This document shows, piece by piece, positions 1-7,582 of a stretch of DNA of 9,778 nt. The notes beneath the pieces were generated by a model. It was not told where the DNA came from. It made no database searches and was given only the letters and a program-made list of their open reading frames with translations. Both the position numbers and the translations under genes were made by a program. Source of the stretch: Albimonas sp041685625 (lineage in GTDB: Bacteria > Pseudomonadota > Alphaproteobacteria > Rhodobacterales > Rhodobacteraceae); NCBI GenBank assembly GCA_041685625.1, contig JAWLFJ010000133.1:1-9778 (forward strand). Direction: 5' to 3'. Each line of letters begins with the position of its first letter. Positions within the stretch are counted from its first letter, which is position 1.

Positions 1-53
<53 letters not shown>

Positions 54-67
54 CCGGAGCCCGCCGC

Positions 68-1267
68 GTGAGCGCCGCGCCCGACGCCTCCCTGCCGGGC
101 AAGGCCCGCTCCGTCGCGATCCTCGTCGCGACGCAGATCGGCGGCCTATCGGTCTGGTTCTCCTCCGCCGCCGTCATCGGCCCGATGGGGCGCGAGGTCG
201 GCCTCGCCGCCGGCGCCCTCGCCGGGCTCACCACCGCCGTCCAGCTCGGCTTCGCCGCCGGCGCCGTGCTCTACGCCCTGCTCGGCCTCGCCGACCGCTA
301 CGACCCGCGCCGCGTCTTCGCGCTCTCGGCCCTCCTCGCCGCCGGCGCCAACGCCGGGCTCCTCCTCGCCCCGGTCGGCGGGTGGGAGGCGCACGCCCTC
401 CGCGCCCTCACCGGCGCCGCCCTCGCCGGCGTCTACCCCGTCGGCATGAAGATCGCCGCCGGCTGGGGTACGCGCGACCGCGCCTTCCTCGTCTCGCTCC
501 TGATCGGCGCGCTCTCGGTCGGCGCCGCCTTTCCGCATCTCGCGGCGCTCTTCGGCGGCGCCGACTGGCGGCTGACCATCGCCGCCACCAGCGCGCTCGC
601 CGCGGCGGGCGGCCTCGGCATCCTCGCGGTCGGCCTCGGGCCGCACCACGCCCGCGCCCCGAAGCTCGACCTCGCCGCCGTCGCCCTCGCCTGGACCGAC
701 CGGCGCATCCGCCTCGCCTTCCTCGGCTATCTCGCGCATATGTGGGAGCTCTTCGCGCTCTGGGCCTGGGTCGGCGTCATCGCCACGACCGCCTTCGCCG
801 TCGCCGGCGAGCCGGGGGCCGAGCGTCTCGGCGCCGGCGTCGCCTTCCTCACCGTCGCGCTCGGCGGCCTCGCCTGCATCCCCGCCGGCCTCGCCGCCGT
901 CCGCCACGGCTCGGCCCGCGTCGCGCGGCTCTGCCTCGTCGCCTCCGGCGCCGCCGCGCTCTTCGCCGCCGCGACCTACGGCGCCTCGCCCTGGCTGCTC
1001 GCCGCCGCGCTGATCCTCTGGGGGATCGCGGTGATCCCGGACTCGGCGCTCTACTCCACCCTCGTCGCGGACGCCGCGCCGCCGCACCGCGTCGGCTCGC
1101 TCCTCACGGCGCAAACCGCGCTCGGCTTCCTGCTCACCGCGAGCACGGTGCAGTGGCTCCCCGGTACCGCCGCCGCCCTCGGCTGGCCTTGGGCGATGGC
1201 GCTCCTCGCCCTCGGCCCCGCCGTCGGCATCCGCGCCATGACCGTGCTGATGCGTCTGCGCGCCTAG
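68..1267 (+). CDS. MFS transporter (12-helix permease)
   Basis: Predicted 399-aa inner-membrane secondary transporter of the major facilitator superfamily; the substrate is not recognisable. The chain is almost entirely hydrophobic, Ala/Leu/Gly-rich helices. The loop after the second helix carries LADRYDPRR (residues 74-82), a good match to the MFS motif A (G-x-L-a-D-r-x-g-r-k/r). Helix 4 contains GVYPVGMKIAAGW (about 121-133), a motif I associate with proteobacterial MFS permeases. The length is normal for a 12-helix MFS protein. The start is GTG at 68, chosen because GGAG (56-59) lies 8 bases upstream. Immediately upstream are a run of 30 C and a GC hairpin, so leader length or structure may affect expression. 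The TAG stop lies in a palindromic CTAG shared with the stop of the convergent dctM. Family assignment is firm, substrate unknown. Confidence 0.88.
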   Translation: MSAAPDASLPGKARSVAILVATQIGGLSVWFSSAAVIGPMGREVGLAAGALAGLTTAVQLGFAAGAVLYALLGLADRYDPRRVFALSALLAAGANAGLLLAPVGGWEAHALRALTGAALAGVYPVGMKIAAGWGTRDRAFLVSLLIGALSVGAAFPHLAALFGGADWRLTIAATSALAAAGGLGILAVGLGPHHARAPKLDLAAVALAWTDRRIRLAFLGYLAHMWELFALWAWVGVIATTAFAVAGEPGAERLGAGVAFLTVALGGLACIPAGLAAVRHGSARVARLCLVASGAAALFAAATYGASPWLLAAALILWGIAVIPDSALYSTLVADAAPPHRVGSLLTAQTALGFLLTASTVQWLPGTAAALGWPWAMALLALGPAVGIRAMTVLMRLRA

Positions 1268-2568
1268 CCCCGCGTCATCTGCGCCGGCAGCCAGGTGGCG
1301 ATGCCGGGGAACAGGATCAGCAGCACCACCATCAGCACCATGATCAGGAAGAACGGCAGCGCGGCGCGGGCGAGATACAGCAGATCCCGCCCCGTCAGGC
1401 TCTGGATCACGAAGAGGTTCAGGCCGATCGGCGGCGTGATCTGGCTCATCTCCACCACCACCACGATGTAGATGCCGAACCAGATCAGGTCGATCCCGGC
1501 CGCCTCCACCATCGGCATGATCACCGCCACCGTCAGCACCACGATCGAGATGCCGTCGAGGAAGCAGCCCAGCACCGCGAAGAACAGCGTCAGCGCCACC
1601 AGCAGCATCAGGGGCGAGAGCTCCAGCGCCCCGATCCCCGCCGCCAGCTCGCGCGGGATGCCGGTGAACCCCATCGCGACCGAGAGGAACGCCGCCCCGG
1701 CGAGGATGAAGGCGATCATGCAGGAGGTCGCCGTCGCGCCCATCAGGCTCTCGCGGAAGCTGCCCCAGTTCAGCGAGCCCGTGACCAGCGACAGGATCAG
1801 CGCCCCGGCGACCCCGACGGCCGCCGCCTCCGTCGCCGTCGCGAAGCCCCCGTAGATCGAGCCGATCACGCCGATGATCAGCAGCACGATCGGCCCGAGC
1901 CGCGTCAGCGCCACCATCCGCTCGCCGAGGCTCGGCCGGCGCTCCGCCGCCGGCACCTTGCCGGGGTTCATCAGAGACCAGACCATGATCGAGCCCATGA
2001 AGAGCCCGATCAGCACCAGCCCCGGCACCACGCCGGCGATGAAGAGGCGGCTGATCGAGACGTCCGCCGCCACCCCGTAGACGATCAGGATGATCGAGGG
2101 CGGGATCAGCAGCCCCAGCGTCGCCGAGCCCGCTAGCGTGCCCAGCACCATGCGCTCGTCGTAGCCGCGCTTCTTCAGCTCGGGGATCGTGATCCGCCCG
2201 ATGGTCGCCGTCGTCGCCGCCGACGAGCCGGAGACGGCGGCGAAGATGCCCGAGCCGAGCACGTTGACGTGCATCAGCCGCCCCGGGATCCGCGTCATCC
2301 AGGGACTGAGGCCGGCGAACATGTCCTCCGCCAGCCGGGTCCGGAACAGGATCTCCCCCATCCAGATGAACAGCGGCAGCGCCGTCAGCGACCACGACCA
2401 GCTCTGCCCCCAGCTCGTCGTCGCCATGATCGGCCCCGGGGGCGCCGAGGAGAACAGGCCGATCGCGACCAGGCCGATCGCGAAGAGGCTCATGCCGACC
2501 CAGAAGCCGGAGGCCAGCAGCAGCAGCAGCAGCAGTCCGAGGATCGTCCCGAGAGTTCCGACGTCCAT
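1264..2568 (-). CDS. dctM: TRAP transporter large permease DctM
   Basis: Large membrane subunit (434 aa) of a tripartite ATP-independent periplasmic transporter, the ion-coupled channel-forming component. Family landmarks read in order: SGSSA at 113-117 followed by LKKRGYD (131-137), IPPSI (155-159), GGFATATEAAAVG (240-252) and TPPIGLN (378-384), with about a dozen hydrophobic helices. Length is typical of DctM. It is the last gene of a dctP-dctQ-dctM operon. Its ATG lies 4 bases beyond the dctQ stop, with GGAGG of the ribosome site inside the dctQ end, so translational coupling is likely. The first transmembrane segment includes seven leucines in a row, all encoded by CTG (positions 2515-2535). 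The stop codon overlaps the stop of the convergent MFS gene by 4 bases. The substrate cannot be inferred from the permease. Confidence 0.95.
   Translation of the reverse strand: MDVGTLGTILGLLLLLLLASGFWVGMSLFAIGLVAIGLFSSAPPGPIMATTSWGQSWSWSLTALPLFIWMGEILFRTRLAEDMFAGLSPWMTRIPGRLMHVNVLGSGIFAAVSGSSAATTATIGRITIPELKKRGYDERMVLGTLAGSATLGLLIPPSIILIVYGVAADVSISRLFIAGVVPGLVLIGLFMGSIMVWSLMNPGKVPAAERRPSLGERMVALTRLGPIVLLIIGVIGSIYGGFATATEAAAVGVAGALILSLVTGSLNWGSFRESLMGATATSCMIAFILAGAAFLSVAMGFTGIPRELAAGIGALELSPLMLLVALTLFFAVLGCFLDGISIVVLTVAVIMPMVEAAGIDLIWFGIYIVVVVEMSQITPPIGLNLFVIQSLTGRDLLYLARAALPFFLIMVLMVVLLILFPGIATWLPAQMTRG
2515..2535 (-). repeat. (CTG)7 triplet repeat inside dctM
   Basis: Seven uninterrupted CTG codons (CAG on the plus strand) encode seven consecutive leucines at residues 12-18 of DctM, in the first membrane helix. 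CTG is a preferred Leu codon at this GC content, so chance and codon bias contribute. Gain or loss of units would keep the reading frame and change only helix length. Confidence 0.8.
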
Positions 2569-2572
2569 CGCC

Positions 2573-3085
2573 TCAGACCTCCGATGCGGCGCGCGAGGCC
2601 GTGATGTGGGCGGGCTCGCGCCCGGTCAGCAGCCGCAGCGCGTCGTCGAGGAAGGCGAGCGTGAGCACCGTCAGCCCGATCAGCATCCCCATCTGCGGAA
2701 TCCACAGCGGGACCGGCACGATGCCCTGCGTCAGCTCGCCGAAGGTGATCGACCAGTAGATCATCTCGCCGGTGAAATACGTGAGATAGGCCGCGAGGAG
2801 CAGCCCCCCGAGCGTGCACAGGATCTCCGCCCCCCGCCGCGCCCGCGTCGGCAGCCGGTCGAGCAGCAGCGTCACCCGGATGTGCGCGTCGCGCCGGAGC
2901 GCGTAGCCGAGCGCGAGGAACGACGACGCCGACAGGCAGTAGCCCGCGAACTCGTCCGCGGAGGGAATCGCGACCCCGACGAGCCGCCCGACGATCTGCG
3001 CCAGCACGATCACGCAGATCATGGCGAGGAAGAAGGCGGCGAGACCGCCGCAGACCAGGAACAGTCGGTCGAGGACGCGTGACAT
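2573..3085 (-). CDS. dctQ: TRAP transporter small permease DctQ
   Basis: Small membrane subunit (170 aa) that bridges DctM and the periplasmic binding protein in TRAP transporters. Four hydrophobic helices are visible. The second conserved block reads ADEFAGYCLSASSFLALGYA then LRRDAHIRV, the DctQ pattern of an acidic residue entering helix 2 and a basic/His loop after it. The third and fourth helices flank PLWIPQMGMLIGL, also family-typical. The frame is open to a TTG at 3103, but ATG at 3085 is preferred because GGGAG (3094-3098) is 8 bases upstream of it and lies inside the longer version. Start of dctM follows 4 bases after this stop. It is separated from dctP by 163 bases containing GC hairpins, the only real gap in the operon. 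Confidence in family is high; substrate unknown. Confidence 0.92.
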   Translation of the reverse strand: MSRVLDRLFLVCGGLAAFFLAMICVIVLAQIVGRLVGVAIPSADEFAGYCLSASSFLALGYALRRDAHIRVTLLLDRLPTRARRGAEILCTLGGLLLAAYLTYFTGEMIYWSITFGELTQGIVPVPLWIPQMGMLIGLTVLTLAFLDDALRLLTGREPAHITASRAASEV

Positions 3086-3093
3086 CGCGCAGG

Positions 3094-3098
3094 CTCCC
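3094..3098 (-). promoter_or_regulatory. Ribosome binding site deciding the dctQ start
   Basis: GGGAG on the minus strand with 8 bases to ATG at 3085. It falls between that ATG and an in-frame upstream TTG at 3103, so the ATG is taken as the true start. Confidence 0.6.
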
Positions 3099-3213
3099 GT
3101 CAAAGGCGCCGATCAGGGGGGCGTCGCCGCCCCGCCGGTCCGGAAGGATGGAGGGGAGAAGGGCCGCGCGCCGGCCGCCGCAGGGCGGCGGCGCGGGCCG
3201 TCGTCGCGCGCGC

Positions 3214-3236
3214 CGCCGTGGGGCTCGCCCCCGGCG
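3214..3236 (-). terminator. GC hairpin after dctP (attenuating or stabilising stem-loop)
   Basis: Read on the minus strand, CGCCG-GGGG pairs with CCCC-A-CGGCG around a CGAG loop: nine base pairs with one bulged A, starting 12 bases after the dctP stop. A second perfect 7-bp stem (3174-3180 with 3186-3192, five-base loop) follows before dctQ. Neither is followed by a T-run. Intercistronic hairpins between a binding-protein gene and its permease genes commonly protect the upstream message or partly terminate, giving more binding protein than permease. That role is inferred here from position and structure only. Confidence 0.45.
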
Positions 3237-3248
3237 CCGCTCCGCGCC

Positions 3249-4220
3249 TCACTCGGCGCGATAGTCCTCGAGGATCGCCTCGCCGGTCTCGCCCGCGCTC
3301 TCCAGCCATTCGGCGGTCATCGTCTCGCCGATCTCCTGCAGCCGCGCCACCAGCGCGTCGGAGCCGTCGGAGACGGTCATGCCGTTCTCCGCCAGTTCGC
3401 CCGAGGTCTCGCTCGAGACCGTCTCGCTCATCTCCCACCCGCGCGCCTCGGCGGCCTCGGCCTCGTTGAGCACCGCCGTCTGCACGTCCTCCGGCAGCTG
3501 CATGAAGGCGCGGCGGTTCACGAAGATCATGTTCTTCGGCAGCCAGGCGTTGAGGTCGTAGAAGTGTTCGGAGAAGTCCCAGGCCTTGGTCCGCACGCCG
3601 GTCGCGCCCGAGGTCACCATCGCGTCGACGACGCCGGTGGAGAAGGCCTGCGGGATCTCCACCGCCTCCACGATGGTCGGCTCGGCGCCCATCAGCTCGG
3701 CCATGCGCGCGGTCGCGGCGTTGTAGGTGCGGAACTTGGTGCCCTCGAGGTCGTCCGGCCCCTCCAGCGGCTCCTTCGTGAAGAAGCCCTGCCCCGGCCA
3801 CGGCACCGCGTAGAGCAGCATGAGACCGTCGGCCTCCAGCGCCGCCTCGACATGCGGGCGCTGCGCGTCCCAGAGGCGCTTGGCGTCGGCGTAGGAGGAG
3901 GCGAGGAACGGCACCGCGTCCACGCCGAAGATCGCGTTCTCGTTCAAGAGGTTCGCCATCAGCATCTCGCCGATCTGCACCTGCCCGGTCCGCACCGCGC
4001 GCTTGATCTCCGGGTGCTTGAACAGGCTCTGCGCCGAATGGACGTTGATGGTCAGCGCCCCGTCCGTCGCCTCGGCCACGTCCTCGACGAACATGCGGAC
4101 GTTCTGCGTGTGGAACTCCGCTTCGGGATAGGGCGTCGGCATGTCCCAGGTCTCGGCGAGCGCCGGCGCGGCCGTCATCGCGGCGACGGCCGCGGCGGCG
4201 AAGGTGGTGCGGATGGTCAT
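3249..4220 (-). CDS. dctP: TRAP transporter periplasmic substrate-binding protein DctP
   Basis: Secreted solute-binding protein (323 aa) that delivers the ligand to the DctQM permease. The N-terminus is a clear Sec signal: MTIR, then an Ala-rich hydrophobic stretch, ending APALA before ETW, with cleavage predicted after residue 22. The mature part shows the DctP-type pattern: FHSAQSLF-like segment near 60-67, ADAKRLWD (111-118), KFRTYN (162-167) whose Arg164 is at the position of the conserved carboxylate-binding arginine of the family, and EIPQAFSTGVVDA (188-200). Length is typical. The frame stays open far upstream, but that part runs antisense to the neighbouring hydrolase. ATG at 4220 is chosen because it begins a proper signal peptide and has GGGGA about 7 bases upstream. 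First gene of the operon; a weak promoter is visible upstream. A carboxylate ligand is likely from Arg164; its identity is unknown. Confidence 0.93.
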   Translation of the reverse strand: MTIRTTFAAAAVAAMTAAPALAETWDMPTPYPEAEFHTQNVRMFVEDVAEATDGALTINVHSAQSLFKHPEIKRAVRTGQVQIGEMLMANLLNENAIFGVDAVPFLASSYADAKRLWDAQRPHVEAALEADGLMLLYAVPWPGQGFFTKEPLEGPDDLEGTKFRTYNAATARMAELMGAEPTIVEAVEIPQAFSTGVVDAMVTSGATGVRTKAWDFSEHFYDLNAWLPKNMIFVNRRAFMQLPEDVQTAVLNEAEAAEARGWEMSETVSSETSGELAENGMTVSDGSDALVARLQEIGETMTAEWLESAGETGEAILEDYRAE

Positions 4221-4300
4221 GACATCGTCCCCGTCGGTTCGGACGCGGCCCCTGCGACGCCGGATGCGCCGCGGGGGCCGCCCCTCGGATTTGTCCGGAC

Positions 4301-4330
4301 ACTCTAGGCCCCGCCGCCCCGGTTTTCCAA
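4301..4330 (-). promoter_or_regulatory. Candidate promoter of the dctPQM operon
   Basis: On the minus strand TTGGAA (4330-4325) and TAGAGT (4306-4301) are 18 bases apart, each matching 4 of 6 sigma-70 consensus positions. This is the only AT-richer stretch in the 252-base gap between the divergent genes. It would give a leader of roughly 70 bases before dctP. Directly downstream of the -10 lies the 8-base palindrome GTCCGGAC (4293-4300), a possible operator half or chance. Confidence 0.35.
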
Positions 4331-4472
4331 GGGGCGACGGCGCTTTCCGGGCGCCATGCGGCGGAACGCCCGCCGACCGGGCGCCCGCCCGCCCCGGCGC
4401 CCACGCCGGAGGCGCCTTTCCGCCGCCGCCCGCCGGCGCTAGCCTCCGCCCCCGAAGCCGCAGGAGCGCCCC

Positions 4473-5480
4473 ATGACCGACACCCGCCGCCTCGACCTCG
4501 GCCCCTTCGCCCTTCAGGGCGGCCTCGTCCTGCCGGAGGCGGACCTCGCCTACGCCACCTACGGCGCCCTCTCCCCCGCACGCGACAACGCGATCCTCGT
4601 CCCGACCCCCTACGGCGCCCACCACACCGACATCGACTGGATGATCGGCGAGGGCCGCGTCCTCGACCCCTCGACCCATTTCGTCGTCGTGCCGAACCAG
4701 CTCGGCAACGGCCTCTCCACCTCCCCCTCGACCCTGCCCGAGCCCTTCGCCGTCGGGCCCGCCCCCCGCTTCACGCATCTCGACAACCTGCACGCGCAGG
4801 AACGCCTCCTCGGGCATCTCGGGATCGAGCGCCTCGCCCTCGCCTACGGCTGGTCGATGGGCGGCCAGCAGGTGCTGCACTGGGGCGCGCTCCGCCCCGA
4901 CCGCGTGCGCGCCATCTGCGCCGTCTGCACCTCCGCCCGCACCGCGCCGCACAACCGCGTGTTCCTCGAAGGCATGAAGGCGATCCTGCAGGCCGCTCCG
5001 GAATGGAACGGCACGCGCTTCGTCGCCCGCCCGGTCCGCGCCCTGCGCGCCTTCGCCCGAATGTACGCCGCCTGGGCCATGTCCCAGCGCTTCTACCGCG
5101 AGGCGCTCTGGCGCGGGGCCGGCTTCGCGAGCCTCGAGGACTGGCTGGTCCGGAGCTGGGAGGGCAACTTCCTCCGCCGCGACGCGAACGACCTCCTCTC
5201 GATGCTCGAGACCTGGCTCGCCTCCGACATCTCCGCCAACCCGACGCATCGCGGCGATCTCGACGCCGCCCTCGGCGCGATCACCGCCCGCACCCTCGTC
5301 ATGCCGGTCACGACCGACCTCTACTTCCGCGTCGCCGACAACGCCCTCGAGGTCCCGAAGATGCCGAACGCCGAGCTTCGCCCCATCGACAGCCCGTGGG
5401 GCCACCGCGCCGGCAACCCCGCCCTCAACCCGGCCGACCAGGCCACCCTCCGCGACGCGGTGCGCGAGCTCCTCGGCTAA
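4473..5480 (+). CDS. Alpha/beta-fold hydrolase, homoserine O-acetyltransferase (MetX)-like
   Basis: Predicted cytoplasmic alpha/beta hydrolase of 335 aa in the MetX-like group. The catalytic triad can be read: Ser128 in the nucleophile elbow GWSMGGQQ (126-133), Asp282 in TTDLYF, and His311 in PWGHRAGNP. The early strand and VPTPYGAHHTD (43-53) then VVPNQLGNGLSTSPS fit the oxyanion-hole region of MetX-type proteins. The protein is somewhat shorter than characterised MetX enzymes (about 370 aa) and the elbow is GWSMGG where MetX typically has GGSMGG, so an acyltransferase or an esterase role on another substrate is more likely than methionine synthesis. ATG at 4473 has AGGAG 6 bases upstream. 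A weak promoter-like pair (TTTCCG 4417-4422, TAGCCT 4440-4445, spacing 17) precedes it. Its stop overlaps by 4 bases that of the convergent Baeyer-Villiger monooxygenase. That enzyme makes esters, so hydrolysis of that product is a reasonable guess, unproven. Confidence 0.88.
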   Translation: MTDTRRLDLGPFALQGGLVLPEADLAYATYGALSPARDNAILVPTPYGAHHTDIDWMIGEGRVLDPSTHFVVVPNQLGNGLSTSPSTLPEPFAVGPAPRFTHLDNLHAQERLLGHLGIERLALAYGWSMGGQQVLHWGALRPDRVRAICAVCTSARTAPHNRVFLEGMKAILQAAPEWNGTRFVARPVRALRAFARMYAAWAMSQRFYREALWRGAGFASLEDWLVRSWEGNFLRRDANDLLSMLETWLASDISANPTHRGDLDAALGAITARTLVMPVTTDLYFRVADNALEVPKMPNAELRPIDSPWGHRAGNPALNPADQATLRDAVRELLG

Positions 5481-7375
5481 CCCACCCGAAAGTCCGAGAA
5501 GTCCGGCGCCCGCGTCATCTCCCAGTAGTCCACCAGCCGCCACGGCATGACCGAGACCACGCGCCCCGCAGGATTGCGGTAGTAGGTCTCCATCCCCGGA
5601 TGCGTCCAGACGAGCTGGGCGTGCTCCGCGTCGACCCGCGCGAGGTACTCGTCCTGCGCCTCGGCCCGCACCTCCAGCCGCCGCCAGCCCTTCTCCAGCA
5701 TCGCCATCAGGCAGCGCGCGACGTAGCGGCTCTGGCACTCGCCCTGGAAGATCGCGCTCCCCCCGTGGCCGAGCCCCGTGTTCGGCCCCTGCAGCATGAA
5801 GAGGTTCGGGAACCCCGGCGCCGCGATGCCGAGATACGCCTTCGGATCGGCCCCCGCCCAGTCGTCCTCCAGCCGCCGCCCCCCCGGTCCCGTCACGTTC
5901 AGCCGCGCGGCGAAGCGCGTCACGTCGAACCCCGTCGCCACCACCACGACGTCCGCCGGATGCACGACGCCGTCCGCCGTCTCGACCCCCTCGGCCACGA
6001 TCCGCCGGATCGGCTCGGTCACGAGGCTGACATGCTCCCGCCGCAGCGCCCGGTACCAGCCGTTGTCCAGCAGGATGCGCTTGCCGTAGGGCGGATACCC
6101 CGGCAGGCACTTCGCCAGCAGATCCGGCCGTCCCTCGAGCTCGCGCCTAATGTGCGCCTCCATCTCCTCGCGGTGCCGGTCGTTGATCCTGTTGAGGCTC
6201 CGCTCCGGATGCGGCCAGTCGGGATCCTTCCGCAGCGTCCGCAGCAGCCCGTCGCCGTAGCGCCAGAACATCGTGAAGCGCAGCCACTCGGCGTAGAACG
6301 GGACCTCCCGCAGCAGCAGCCGCTGCCCCTCGCCCATCGCCTCGGTCAGCCGAGGGATCTCCCGCACCCATTGCGGCGTGCGCTGGAACACCGTCAGCGC
6401 CCCCACCCGGTCCACGATCGCCGGGACCGTCTGCAGGGCCGAGGCGCCGGTCCCGATCACCGCCACCCGCTTCCCGGCGAGGTCCAGCCCCTCCGGCCAG
6501 TCCGCCGTATGGAACAGCGGCCCGGCGAAGGCCTCCTCCCCCTCGAACCGCGCCCGCTTGACGTCCGAGAGCGGCCCGATCGCGCTCACCACCGCGAAGG
6601 CGTCGAGCGTCTCGCGCCCCTCCGGCGTCTCCAGCGTCAGCCGCCAGCCCTCCGAGGCCTCGTCCCAGTCGCACGCCGTCACCCGCGTGCGGAACCGGAT
6701 CCGCCCCCGCACCCCGAACTCGTGGGAGCGGTCGATCATGTAGCGCTCGATCTCCGGCTGCGGCGAGAACCAGCGCGACCAGTCCGCCCGTTCCCCGAAG
6801 CTGAACGAATAGGCGTGGTTCGGCGTGTCCACCGCGCAGCCCGGATAGCGGTTGCGCCGCCAGGTCCCGCCCACCTCGTCCGCCGCCTCGAGCACGACAT
6901 AGGGCAGCCCGAGCTCCTCCAGCGTCCGCGCCATCACGAGGCCCGAGGCCCCGGCCCCCACCACCGCCACCGGCCGCGTCGGAGGCGCCGGCGCCGCCCC
7001 CGCCCATCCCGGCCGCCGCCGCGCGAAGCCCAGCTCCTCGCGCATCATCGGCGCATAGGCGGGCTCGACGGGGAGCGAGAGGCAGGCCGACATCATCTCG
7101 ACCATCAGCGCATCGCCCGGATCCTCCACCGCCGCCGGCGCCACCGGCCCCGAGAGCAGATCGAGCGCCGCCCCCCGGATCGCCGCCGCCTCGGCCTCCG
7201 AGAGCCCGGCGTCCTCGTCCGCGATCAGCTTGACGTCCCGCTTAGGCCGGAAGTCCTCGAGCCAGCGCCGCTTGCCGGTCAGGTGAAACAGCGCCATCAG
7301 CAGGACGCGAAGATCCGCCTCCTCCAGCGCGGGCGCGAGGCGTTCGCGCGGGATGCGCGTGCGAGCGACGACCAT
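5477..7375 (-). CDS. Type I Baeyer-Villiger monooxygenase, 4-hydroxyacetophenone monooxygenase-like
   Basis: FAD- and NADPH-dependent enzyme (632 aa) predicted to insert one oxygen next to a ketone carbonyl, giving an ester or lactone. In order: an N-terminal helical extension of about 135 residues; FAD dinucleotide motif GAGASG (140-145); GGTWRRNRYPG (169-179); the Baeyer-Villiger fingerprint F-x-G-x3-H-x3-W-P read exactly as FAGPLFHTADWP (283-294); NADPH motif GTGAS (308-312); QRTP with Arg332; and GKR with Lys432-Arg433, the positions of the NADPH-binding and catalytic residues. The extension and the spacing of these residues closely resemble 4-hydroxyacetophenone monooxygenase, as opposed to the shorter cyclohexanone type. 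ATG at 7375 is preferred over an in-frame GTG at 7408 because of the strong GGAGGGAGG just upstream of the ATG. Convergent with the MetX-like hydrolase. The true ketone substrate is unknown. Confidence 0.93.
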   Translation of the reverse strand: MVVARTRIPRERLAPALEEADLRVLLMALFHLTGKRRWLEDFRPKRDVKLIADEDAGLSEAEAAAIRGAALDLLSGPVAPAAVEDPGDALMVEMMSACLSLPVEPAYAPMMREELGFARRRPGWAGAAPAPPTRPVAVVGAGASGLVMARTLEELGLPYVVLEAADEVGGTWRRNRYPGCAVDTPNHAYSFSFGERADWSRWFSPQPEIERYMIDRSHEFGVRGRIRFRTRVTACDWDEASEGWRLTLETPEGRETLDAFAVVSAIGPLSDVKRARFEGEEAFAGPLFHTADWPEGLDLAGKRVAVIGTGASALQTVPAIVDRVGALTVFQRTPQWVREIPRLTEAMGEGQRLLLREVPFYAEWLRFTMFWRYGDGLLRTLRKDPDWPHPERSLNRINDRHREEMEAHIRRELEGRPDLLAKCLPGYPPYGKRILLDNGWYRALRREHVSLVTEPIRRIVAEGVETADGVVHPADVVVVATGFDVTRFAARLNVTGPGGRRLEDDWAGADPKAYLGIAAPGFPNLFMLQGPNTGLGHGGSAIFQGECQSRYVARCLMAMLEKGWRRLEVRAEAQDEYLARVDAEHAQLVWTHPGMETYYRNPAGRVVSVMPWRLVDYWEMTRAPDFSDFRVG

Positions 7376-7379
7376 GGGA

Positions 7380-7388
7380 CCTCCCTCC
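7380..7388 (-). promoter_or_regulatory. Strong ribosome binding site deciding the monooxygenase start
   Basis: GGAGGGAGG on the minus strand, 4 to 8 bases ahead of ATG at 7375. It lies inside the longer version that would begin at GTG 7408, so the ATG is the likely start. Confidence 0.65.
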
Positions 7389-7582
7389 GTTTTGGGGGGA
7401 TGGTTCACCGGGCGGGGCGGGGAAGCAAGGCGGGGACCGGATGATCGGGTAACTTCACGTTAGAGCCCAAACTTGCCAGATGCTGCGTGTCGCTCCAATG
7501 TCTGACAGGCGCAGAGGACAGACACAGAAATATTCGCCACCAAGGTCAAGAGCCCTAGAGAAACCACTAAGCAGCAAGAAAC

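Noticed and set aside
382..2136. Plus-strand open frame of 584 codons, Arg/His-rich
   Set aside because: Shadow of the MFS gene in another frame and antisense to dctM; no domain features.
146..2395. Long open frame of 749 codons on the minus strand across the MFS gene and dctM
   Set aside because: Composition-driven shadow: low-complexity Gly/Arg/Ala/Asp protein, antisense to the MFS gene and out of frame with dctM, which has clear family motifs.
3086..3103. TTG start for dctQ at 3103
   Set aside because: The GGGAG ribosome site lies inside this extension and points to ATG 3085.
4221..6110. Upstream extension of the dctP frame to 6110
   Set aside because: It lies antisense to the hydrolase and monooxygenase, and dctP has a proper signal peptide and ribosome site at ATG 4220.
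7376..7408. GTG start for the monooxygenase at 7408
   Set aside because: The strong GGAGGGAGG lies within the extension and is correctly placed for ATG 7375.
5003..7444. Plus-strand open frame of 813 codons
   Set aside because: Arg/Pro/His-rich shadow antisense to the Baeyer-Villiger monooxygenase.
7448..7457. Direct repeat GGTAACTTCA at the left edge of the insert and at 8395-8404 as an attachment site
   Set aside because: The second copy is inside the coding region, not at the right edge, and a 10-base match is plausible by chance.
7443..7582. Sigma-70 promoter of the HEPN-candidate gene (for example TTCGCC with TAGAGA at 17 bases)
   Set aside because: Best pairs match only about half the consensus positions; not enough to call.
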